In this document: positions 1-5,556 of the stretch, piece by piece | Numbering within the stretch: position 1 is the first letter of the stretch | Layout of the letters: the number at the start of each line of letters is the position of its first letter | Assembly: GCA_942492445.1 (NCBI GenBank) | Contig: CALOEW010000085.1 | Span: 1-5,556, forward strand | Length of the DNA: 5,556 nt | DNA from: NORP240 sp942492445 | Lineage (GTDB): Bacteria > Pseudomonadota > Gammaproteobacteria > Pseudomonadales > Pseudohongiellaceae | Direction: 5' to 3' | Translations under genes and position numbers: made by a program | The notes under the pieces: model-generated | The model's input: the letters and a program-made list of their open reading frames with translations, nothing else | The model's database searches: none | What the model was told of the DNA's origin: nothing

Positions 1-368
1 GGCCGGCACTCCGTTGCAAAGCACTTACTGATGCATGTTGGCGCACTTCGCAGGCCTGGAGCTCGCTGATTCAGCAAACTTTCGTAACGAGAATCCGGCA
101 ACAATCGCAAATCCGGAATTCAGGCGAAAGTTGGTTCTGGAATTAGGAAGAAAGGGGTGTAATGCGATGAGAAAATTCAAGCGCAGGTTTCTGTCCGGGG
201 GAAGCTCTGTGTGAATTCCAGCAACGTCTGATCCAGGCAGATCCTCAGTCTCACGGAGCGGTTGCCTGGATGTTTTCCTGATCGAATCCATACGATGTGC
301 GAAGGGAAGGGGGGTGAATCCGAGTCAGAATGTGTTTCGACTCGTGTCGCCAGGGTTGACTGAATAGC

Positions 369-397
369 TTTACTTTTCTGGAGGGTGGTCCTAAAGT
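369..397 (+). promoter_or_regulatory. Candidate sigma70-type promoter
   Basis: TTTACT at 369-374 and TAAAGT at 392-397 are separated by 17 bases. Each matches the -35 or -10 consensus at four of six positions. The placement, about 75 bases before the ATG at 471, suits the downstream secreted-protein gene. A better -35 match, TTGACT at 356-361, has no matching -10 box 16-18 bases downstream. Weak boxes like these occur by chance, so this is only a candidate. Confidence 0.25.
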
Positions 398-458
398 TTA
401 ACCTCAGCCGCATTGCCACAGGAGTAGTAACCCTTTTGTAACCAGATCCGAAAGTTTG

Positions 459-465
459 AGAGAGG
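459..465 (+). promoter_or_regulatory. Ribosome binding site that decides the start at 471
   Basis: AGAGAGG ends five bases before the ATG at 471. The same frame could open at the TTG at 456, but that codon lies before the Shine-Dalgarno-like sequence and would add residues in front of a typical signal peptide. This favours the ATG at 471. Confidence 0.6.
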
Positions 466-470
466 TAAAA

Positions 471-1472
471 ATGAAATCATTTCTAAGTTTGTATTTACTC
501 ATTGCAGGGTTCAGCTTTACGACCATGCTGACGGCTGCAGAAGAGTATGAAGTGCCGAGAACTCAGTGGGGTCATCCTGACTTCCAGGGTGTCTGGAACT
601 TTTCCTCTGATGTGCCGATGATTCGCCCCGAGCAATATGGCACCAGAGAATTTCTAACCGAAGAAGAAATAGCGGGCCACGCTTCCGCCCGCGCACAAAG
701 AGATGGCAGCTCCGATGCCGCGATTTCCAACGGAGGGCTGAGCGAGGCCTACAGCGACTTCTGGGTGGAATCCAAAGGTATCGGTAGAGGTCACCCGAAC
801 CTCGTTGATTGTTTACCCCACCCGACGGCAGATTACCGCCTTTCGCAGGGGACGCTGGAAATTGTTTACGGTCCGCTTAGCACCCGATGTCGATGGTGAG
901 CGCCCCTTACGGCTCGCTGGAGGAGGCATCGGCACAGGTGGTCCCGGAGGACCCGCGTCCTTACCGAGCGGTGTGTGCACGGCTACAACACGGGCCCTCC
1001 GTTCACGCCCAGCCTGTACAATAATAACGTGCAGTTTATCCAGAACCGCGATCACTTCGTTATCCTGACGGAGGTTATCCACGAAGCGCGCATCGTGCCG
1101 CTGGTTGACCGCCCCAGGCTTCCAGAAAAGATCGGATTGTGGGCAGGAGATTCGAGGGGTTACTGGGATGGCGATACTCTGGTCGTGGAAACCACCAACT
1201 TCAATGGATTGACACAAACATTCGGCCCGGCAGGAACCGGCGAAACAAAGTTTCTTACCGAGCGATTTACCCGACTTGGATACGACACCGTTCAGTATGA
1301 ATTCACTATCGAAGACCCAAAGGCCTACACAGACAGGATCGAAGCGATCATTCCTCTGACCAAGATTTCCGGTCTGATTTACGAATATGCCTGCCATGAG
1401 GGGAACTATGGGTTGATCAATATTCTTCGCGGCGCCCGAGAAGAGGAAAAAAGAGCTGCCGGGTTGAATTAG
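471..1472 (+). pseudogene. Secreted GDSRG/GDTLVVETTNF-motif protein, frame-disrupted
   Basis: The product starts with a signal peptide (MKSFLSLYLL..., likely cut after TMLTAA) and a mature start resembling PRTQWGHPDFQGVWNF. The C-terminal part, from about 960 to 1472, carries LTERCVHGYNTGPP, a YNNN motif, GDSRGYWDGDTLVVETTNF and an end of YEYACHEGNYG...ILRGAREEEK. This is a family I recognise from acidobacterial and proteobacterial genomes, usually annotated as hypothetical and of unknown function. Between the two good parts, family-like pieces lie in different frames: RTSLIV at 796-813, PPDGRLPPF at 818-844, then APYGSLEEASAQVVPEDPR at about 902-958, then LTERC from 960. A TAG at 878 interrupts the frame of the second and third pieces. 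At least three and probably five frame changes fall within ~170 bp, while about 310 bp before and 510 bp after are clean. The total length of about 330 residues fits the family. This is a pseudogene or a locally corrupted sequence. Confidence 0.8.
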
Positions 1473-1569
1473 GCGTAGCAGCCACTTGCCCGGTGCCTTT
1501 CCATGCCAGGCGATTTATTCGAAAAGAGGTCATTGCATTCAGATTTGACCCCTTAAGTTGCATCGCAAT

Positions 1570-1779
1570 TTCACGGAACCGATGCCAGCAGTGTGCCCAG
1601 GCTCCTGGAACGATAGGTCAGCAAGTACTGGACTTGAAAATCAGATAGCGTGCAGTTTTGTTTCCAGGGGTTTGAGGGGAGTCAGTTATTCGTGGCTTCG
1701 AGCGGCCACGCCTTGGCTAAGTGCAGAATTCCCCGTGCAGTGGCTTCGAATGCTCCGATTAACTCCGAACAGAGGGAAC
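1570..1779. repeat. Dispersed non-coding repeat, copy A
   Basis: This ~210-bp segment matches 4175-4535 in the same orientation at roughly 90% identity, once two extra stretches in copy B are set aside. It starts at TTCACGG and ends around AACTCC...GGAAC. Shared blocks include AGGTCAGCAAGTACTGGA, GAAAATCAGATAGCGTGCAG, and CACGCCTTGGCTAAGTGCAG. An open frame runs through both copies (here 1558-1872), but the differences fall at all codon positions and most would change the amino acid. A conserved protein is therefore unlikely. Copy A contains the ten-base direct repeat GTGGCTTCGA at 1692 and 1740. I do not recognise the family. It lacks the 139 bp that splits copy B. Confidence 0.85.
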
Positions 1780-1935
1780 CCGGAGGGGTGCAGGTTGCGG
1801 AGGATCAGACTCCCCTGGAGCGGTGCGATCCCGGAAAATTTGTCGCACGCCAATTCATTGTTGGTCGTGTAACAAACTCACGTTCATGTCTTTCAGGGAT
1901 TATGAATACTGGAAGCTCGCGGTTACAGGCCACTG

Positions 1936-1960
1936 AAAAAGCCCGGCCGAAGCCGGGCTT
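1936..1960 (-). terminator. Rho-independent terminator of the fasciclin gene
   Basis: Read on the minus strand, AAGCCCGGC, a TTCG tetraloop and GCCGGGCTT form a perfect nine-base-pair stem, followed by a T run (plus-strand A run at 1936-1940). It lies 22 bases beyond the stop codon of the minus-strand gene at 1983. On the plus strand the hairpin is followed only by TTGATTG, so it acts mainly in the minus direction. Confidence 0.92.
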
Positions 1961-1982
1961 GATTGTGGAGCCCGACAGAGCG

Positions 1983-2585
1983 TCACTGGCTCAGCAGGTT
2001 GTCGACCAGCACGGTGTCGATGTAGTGGATCACGCCGTTGTCAGCGAAGACGTCGGGCCTGATTACGTTTGCTTCGTAATTGATCCGGACGCCTTTGCCG
2101 CCGAGGCTGACCGGCAGCGGTTCGCTAGAACCCGCGACGCCGACTCCTCCGTTCGCCAGCAGCGCCTCGGCGCCGGCGGTTGACGCGTCGACATCGTCAA
2201 GCTGCCCGACATGAAGCAACAAAATATTGATCACATCCTCAACGGTCAGGCCGAGGCCGCTGAGCACGGACGGCAGGGCCGCCTTGACATCGTCGACACT
2301 CAGGCCGTCAAGAAAGCCGGACTCGAGTCCAAGCAGTGCCTCGAAGGCCGAGTTGATCGGTGCCAGCAGGACGATACCGTCAACGGTGGCCAGACCTTCA
2401 GCAATGCTGAAGTCCAGCGCCATCGATTCATCGACTACTAAAACGGCGGCGATCAGCGCCTGCGTGCCGTCAACAGCACTCAGCCGATCCAGGATCGTCC
2501 CGTCATCCTCGGCGACCGCCGTCGTTGCACTGAAAGCGATAACCAGGCCCAGCATCGTGCCCTTCAAATTGCGAAATACTTGCAT
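1983..2585 (-). CDS. Secreted single-domain fasciclin (FAS1) protein
   Basis: This 200-residue protein starts with a signal peptide (residues 1-25, n-region MQVFRNLKG, hydrophobic core MLGLVIAF, likely cut after AVA before EDD). The rest is one FAS1 domain. The H1-like motif GIVLLAPINSAFEALL is at residues 70-85, LLLHVGQ with its histidine at 125 is in the middle, and the H2-like motif ADNGVIHYIDTVLV is at 181-194. FAS1 domains generally act in adhesion or extracellular protein interaction; the partner here is unknown. The length suits a bacterial secreted single-FAS1 protein. The start is supported by AGAGG seven bases before the ATG (plus-strand positions 2593-2597). The gene stands alone with its own terminator and shows no frame damage, unlike its three neighbours. 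The mature protein looks acidic and poor in lysine, which is usual for an exported protein. Confidence 0.93.
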   Translation of the reverse strand: MQVFRNLKGTMLGLVIAFSATTAVAEDDGTILDRLSAVDGTQALIAAVLVVDESMALDFSIAEGLATVDGIVLLAPINSAFEALLGLESGFLDGLSVDDVKAALPSVLSGLGLTVEDVINILLLHVGQLDDVDASTAGAEALLANGGVGVAGSSEPLPVSLGGKGVRINYEANVIRPDVFADNGVIHYIDTVLVDNLLSQ

Positions 2586-3058
2586 GTCGTAACCTCTAGA
2601 ACAGTGTTTTGATGGGTAGTTAGAAAATGGTTAAACGCTGAAGACGGTCATTTGGTTCAGTGGTTAGTTTGAATTTTTGATTGATCCACTTTCAGCCGTT
2701 TCTGTTTTGAGCAGTTGACCCTCAAATCTACAATTGATTTCGCATGACTCTGGTGTATTTGAGGGATCAAAATTGATTACAATTACTGGGTCAGATTTCA
2801 CAGTAAATCATTTATTCCGGCTATTTTTTGATCAGTCGGTTTTCAGGCAGCCGCCTGCAGTAAAAGAAGTGGTCTATTTCAGGACATTTCCGGGCATTGA
2901 AGAGAACCAACGCGGTCCGGCTGCCGCTATACCGGACAACCTCTGGATTCAGACATCGCTTTAATTCATCCAGTAAGCGACAGATTAGACAAACCAACGG
3001 CATCAGACGATACTGTTAATCGATCAAACTGGATAAGAGGAATAAAGGAAACAGTCTC
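2586..3058. other. Divergent intergenic region, no supportable gene
   Basis: These 473 bases separate the 5' ends of the minus-strand fasciclin gene and the plus-strand coiled-coil gene, so both promoters should lie here. A plus-strand open frame at 2734-2964 (76 codons) has no recognisable domain and no good ribosome binding site, so I do not call it. The region is AT-rich near 2670-2830 and contains the imperfect inverted repeat at 2715-2770. I could not identify convincing -35/-10 pairs for either gene. Confidence 0.6.
2715..2770. repeat. Imperfect inverted repeat, possible operator
   Basis: TTGACCCTCAAAT at 2715-2727 pairs with ATTTGAGGGATCAA at 2757-2770: nine perfect base pairs plus four more across a one-base bulge, with a 29-base spacer. 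There is no T run after it on either strand, so a terminator is unlikely. It lies about 130 bases before the fasciclin start and 290 before the coiled-coil gene. It may be a regulator binding site, a remnant of a mobile element end, or chance. Confidence 0.4.
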
Positions 3059-3938
3059 ATGAGGCTCATGTTGATAATCCTTTCGATTACGGTATTCGGC
3101 ACCGCTGCCCTGGCCTACGCCTTTCGTCTGGAAGTTCACGATCAGGCACAAAAGGCAGAACGCCTGAACAGGCAGGTGGAACGCCTGCTGGAAGAAATCG
3201 AAGGAAACGCCAGACAACGCCTTGCTGATCAAAACCGAATTGATCAGCTCAATACCGAACTGGCCAGATCACAAGCGCGCATCGAGATACTTGACCAGCA
3301 GCTGGTCGTCGCTCGCGAACAGGTCGATCCCGATTCCGAGCAGATGGAAAATCGCCTGAGGGATAGACTGGAAAGTGAATATCAGCAACGCTTAGCGAGA
3401 GCTACGGCCGAGGTTGCCGAGCCATCGCCTACGGTGGTGTCGGTAATTGCTCAATTGGCCGGACTCAACAGCCAGGAGCGAATGGCGCTGTTTAACGTGC
3501 AAGCGCGGTTCGGTGGATTTCTGGATTCCCTCGACACCGACCTGGAGCACAAGGACCGTATTGCCAAGGCCCTGGTGGACATCAGTCTCAGCCAGGCACA
3601 GGCTCGGGAAGACTTGATGAGCCAGGGCCTGGAACCTCAAGAGATCGCTCGCCAGCTGCGGGACATCATGGACCCGGGCGCGGTGAGGGAGACTCTGGCC
3701 TATGACCTTACCGATGAAGAACTCGCCGCATTCGATCAGTTCCAGCAACAGCAACCCACCACATTGACAGCTGGCACGGTGGGGGCAGGGTGGCGTCTTC
3801 ATGATTCGAGGGCAAGGCGCCAACGCAGACCAGGTCCTACAACAGGGTACTGACATTATTATCAATGCCGATGGCAATACTCCATACGGACAGCGCATAA
3901 TCCTGCAATCGGCCCAACCACTGGACGCGCCCCGATAA
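3059..3938 (+). pseudogene. Membrane-anchored coiled-coil protein with one frameshift
   Basis: The product opens with a hydrophobic segment (residues 4-21, MLIILSITVFGTAALAYA), probably an uncleaved inner-membrane anchor. A charged, Gln/Glu/Arg-rich coiled coil follows (about 26-115), then a helical region including LNSQERMALFNVQARFG and a Gln-rich stretch near 225. AAAGGA at 3044-3049, nine bases before the ATG, supports the start. The uncorrected frame stops at 3853 after a tail ending RRQRRPGPTTGY that looks unlike the rest. Removing one G from the five-G run at 3781-3785 instead continues as VGQGGVFMIRGQGAN, then TDIIINADGNTPYGQRIIL, and ends at TAA 3938, giving 292 residues. That tail is weakly reminiscent of the end of a PDZ domain (GTDIIINADGNTP). 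I do not recognise the family; a periplasm-facing scaffold or accessory role is inference. Either one base is a sequencing error and the gene is intact, or it is a young pseudogene. Confidence 0.75.
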
Positions 3939-4174
3939 ATTCAAAGTCCTGTCTGTCGCATTTCATATTCAACAAGTGAACTGAATGGCTATCACCACGA
4001 CTGACATAGAAATTGACAACATTTATTTATCAATACATTGCTGTCCCACATTTTTAAAAAAGTACCGATTTTACTGTAAAAGGATAGGCTTTTCTGGACT
4101 CAAGAGACCTGTGGATGACAATTTTCCGGGCTTTCCGAGGAAGGATTTGCCTTCTTCAGCCATCTCAGGCGGGC
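3939..4174. other. Intergenic region without identified feature
   Basis: An AT-rich stretch at about 3990-4090 leads into repeat copy B. The 77-codon open frame at 3985-4218 runs into the repeat and has no recognisable domain or ribosome binding site. TTGACA occurs at 4014-4019 but has no acceptable -10 box at the right distance. I see no terminator after the coiled-coil gene. Confidence 0.5.
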
Positions 4175-4535
4175 TTCACGGGACCGATGCCTGCAGTGAG
4201 TTCAGGCTCCTGGAGTAATAGGTCAGCAAGTACTGGATTTGAAAATCAGATAGCGTGCAGTGTTGTTTCCAGGGGTTCGAGGGGAGTCAGTTATTCTTGG
4301 AGCCATGTTTTCGTGGCTTCGAGCGGCGTGGCCGGCAGGGGGTTCCTGGGGCTGCGGACCGCGCCCCTCCGGGGTGCCCTCACTCAGAAAAATGCCCTGG
4401 AAAACGGTCATTTTTCCTCCCTCGGCGCTGGTCCTTTTATTGCAGCCCCAGGAACCCCCTGCCGGCCACGCCTTGGCTAAGTGCAGAATTCCTCGTGCAG
4501 TGGCTTCCAATGCTCCGATTAACTCCCCAGAGGAA
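4175..4535. repeat. Dispersed repeat, copy B, interrupted
   Basis: This copy matches copy A (1570-1779) from TTCACGG to the AACTCC...GGAAC end. It differs by two extra stretches: 16 bases at 4296-4311, and 139 bases placed just after GAGCGGC, which form most of the palindromic element at 4325-4472. After the element the match resumes with CACGCCTTGGCTAAGTGCAG and continues through TGCTCCGATTAACTCC. Point differences are scattered over all codon positions, so the open frames crossing this area are not evidence of genes. Confidence 0.85.
4325..4472. mobile_element. MITE-like palindromic element with 31-bp inverted repeats
   Basis: The ends, 4325-4355 and 4442-4472, are perfect inverted repeats of 31 bp; the left arm starts GGCGTGGCCGGCAGGGGG. 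Pairing resumes further in: GGACC-GCGCC (4356-4365) with GGCGC-T-GGTCC (4424-4434), after a seven-base TTTTATT bulge. At the tip, GAAAAATG (4387-4394) pairs with CATTTTTC (4409-4416) around a 14-base loop. About 49 of the possible base pairs form one long hairpin. The length of 148 bp is too short for a transposase, and open frames through it are by-products of the palindrome. Copy A of the host repeat lacks 139 bp of it. The extra segment is bounded by the triplet GGC on both sides (4325-4327 and 4464-4466), compatible with but not proof of a 3-bp target duplication. Alternatives are a structured RNA gene or a regulatory hairpin. Confidence 0.7.
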
Positions 4536-4574
4536 CTAACGACGAATATCGGCTTTTCCAATGATTTGCGCTTC

Positions 4575-4690
4575 TAGGGAACCTCTGATTAAGTCCCACA
4601 ACGCTCTGGCCTTCAGACAAGTCTGCTGGTGAGGCGCATTGCCGCCGGCATGCGTCGGCCTGTCAAGGCAGTGCAACGAAGCCAGCGGGC
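4575..4690. mobile_element. Possible insertion sequence end remnant
   Basis: The stretch begins with AGGGAACCTCTGATTAAGTC, which resembles the terminal inverted repeats of some proteobacterial insertion sequences, and continues into GC-rich sequence without a supported gene. No transposase and no matching second end are present. It abuts the 5' part of the degraded gene that follows, so it may be the fragment that replaced that gene's start. The family cannot be named from this sequence and the identification rests on resemblance only. Confidence 0.3.
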
Positions 4691-5556
4691 TTGCTGCTAC
4701 TGGTCTACTTTTACCCTGGCTATAACATCAACTTCGATGTGATTCTGAGTACATCGCGTTCTGACAGCACAGTCGATTTAACCGGTACCCATATAACTGG
4801 AGGATTTTTTTGTTCAGGGTGGCTGGTTCAAAGAAAATAGTCAGTTTGTTGGTGTGACAGCCAGGTCAATTGCCATTGCGTCAAGTCGAGTGGACAAGCG
4901 CCTGAACCTGAACAGCGCCACTATTGAGAATACCGTAATTTTATCCGGCAGTCGTTTTAGCGGAATCGTAAGCGCCAGGTCCGCAACTATTGGTGAATTG
5001 GCTCTATTTGGCGATTATGGACCAACCAGTTGGTCAGAGGACGCCTTTCTCTCGCTGCAGCGGGCGGAGGTTAGGAATCCGGTGGATTTTGACAGTTACA
5101 CCGGTTTACGCGATCGCCTCGATTTGCAGGGTTTCACCTACAATACTGTTGATCGGGGCACGACCAACAACTTTGATCAAGTCGCCAGTCTCGATTCGCC
5201 ATCGTCCGGGAGTTACATCGACTGGCTGCGATTGCGGCTTGGCCACGATACGTATTATTTACCACAACCTTACGAAAAGTTGGCTGTGGCTCAGTATTAA
5301 AAAGGTAGTGATCGGCTATGGCTACAACATCGAGCGTACGCTGCTGTGGTTGCTGGCACTGATCGGTCCGGGAGCCGCGTTGGTCAAACTATCCCGCGAG
5401 GGACGATCACTCAGTATTGCTCAGAGTATTTTCTATTCGCTGGATCAGGCCATTCCGCTGGAGGATTTGCAACCCTATCACGAAGACTTTGCCGGATCCG
5501 AATGGATAGCTGATTACTTCAAAATGCGGATGCCCTCAGACTGGAGGTCAGGCGTG
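4691..5556 (+). pseudogene. Degraded repetitive beta-helix-like membrane protein, partial
   Basis: Three frames together give one protein. The first (about 4691-4810) reads LLLLVYFYPGYNINF and then TVDLTGTHITGGFF. After one extra T in the seven-T run at 4805-4811, the next frame continues VQGGWFKENSQFVG, then ~20-residue repeats such as LNLNSATIENTVILSGSRF and ARSATIGELAL, which suggest a pentapeptide-like or beta-helix fold. It then reads DRLDLQGFTYNTVDRG and YYLPQPYEKLA and stops at 5300. From 5281 the third frame reads WLWLSIKKVVIGYGYN and LLWLLALIGPGAAL, a membrane segment, then FYSLDQAIPLEDL, open to the window edge. Relatives I recall have a linker of some tens of residues between QPYEKLA and the WLWL-IGYGY part; here it is missing, next to a TGGCTGTGGCTC direct repeat. 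No credible start codon is visible. Gene decay is likely. The function of the family is unknown to me. Confidence 0.7.

Larger units (their letters stand above)
1..470. other. Non-coding region upstream of the first gene
   Basis: I see no supportable gene here. Open frames of 80-88 codons exist on the minus strand at 25-291 and 177-419. They overlap each other in different frames, have no recognisable domain, and show no convincing ribosome binding site. The left edge may carry the tail of something outside the window. The last ~100 bases hold a weak sigma70-like promoter candidate, and a purine-rich ribosome binding site precedes the gene that starts at 471. Confidence 0.5.

Noticed and set aside
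25..419. Two overlapping minus-strand open frames of 80-88 codons
   Set aside because: They have no domain and no good ribosome binding site, and they overlap each other in different frames.
813..1397. Minus-strand open frame of 194 codons
   Set aside because: It lies opposite the secreted-protein gene, whose plus-strand frame has clear family motifs, and its translation shows no domain.
1488..1520. Possible terminator hairpin after the first gene (GCCCGG with CCAGGC)
   Set aside because: The stem is about six pairs with a mismatch and is followed only by GATTTATT, so it is too weak to call.
1558..2183. Plus-strand open frames across repeat copy A and the fasciclin gene
   Set aside because: The first part lies in a repeat whose two copies differ mainly by amino-acid-changing substitutions; the second part is opposite the well-supported FAS1 gene.
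2734..2964. 76-codon plus-strand open frame
   Set aside because: It begins inside the inverted repeat spacer, has no ribosome binding site and shows no recognisable domain.
3392..3898. Minus-strand open frame of 168 codons
   Set aside because: It is the shadow of the coiled-coil gene; its translation is rich in Cys, His and Pro with no recognisable pattern.
4325..4472. Integron attC site as an explanation for the palindrome
   Set aside because: The arms are perfectly matched and lack the GTTRRRY core and the extrahelical bases expected of attC sites, and no cassette gene or integrase is nearby.
4223..4577. Several overlapping open frames on both strands across the palindromic element
   Set aside because: Inverted repeats with few stops create open frames on both strands. 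None matches a known protein or has a ribosome binding site.
1..5556. CRISPR arrays, tRNA and rRNA genes
   Set aside because: I saw no evenly spaced short repeats, no cloverleaf with the conserved TTCRANY arm, and no ribosomal RNA sequence.

Overview
The window looks like an accessory stretch of a Gram-negative, probably gammaproteobacterial, chromosome. Secreted and envelope proteins dominate, the stem-loop terminator is of a common proteobacterial style, and the gene families recall those of marine gammaproteobacteria. This placement rests on recognition and is tentative. No tRNA, rRNA, CRISPR array, complete transposase or intact operon is visible.

Layout. Positions 1-470 are non-coding, with a weak candidate promoter. 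Positions 471-1472 (+) hold a secreted protein of a family rich in GDSRG and GDTLVVETTNF motifs, broken by a cluster of frame changes at about 785-960. Positions 1570-1779 are copy A of a dispersed non-coding repeat. Positions 1936-2585 (-) hold a self-contained transcription unit: an intact secreted single-domain fasciclin (FAS1) protein with its own intrinsic terminator. Positions 2586-3058 are intergenic and contain an imperfect inverted repeat. Positions 3059-3938 (+) hold an inner-membrane-anchored coiled-coil protein, intact except for one extra G in a G run that moves its last ~50 codons into another frame. Positions 4175-4535 are copy B of the repeat, split by a 148-bp element whose ends are a perfect 31-bp inverted repeat and whose interior also folds. 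Positions 4575-4690 look like the remnant of an insertion sequence end. Positions 4691-5556 (+) hold a degraded gene for a repetitive beta-helix-like protein with C-terminal membrane segments. It carries a frame change in a T run and an apparent internal deletion, and it runs off the right edge.

The genes show no shared pathway. The coherent theme is disruption: three of four genes carry frame lesions, two of them at homopolymers. Non-coding repeats and a likely IS fragment fill the spaces. Either this is a decaying, repeat-invaded region, or part of the damage is indel error in the assembly; the sequence alone cannot fully separate the two. The strongest non-gene signal is the 31-bp-arm palindromic element nested inside one copy of the dispersed repeat and absent from the other copy.
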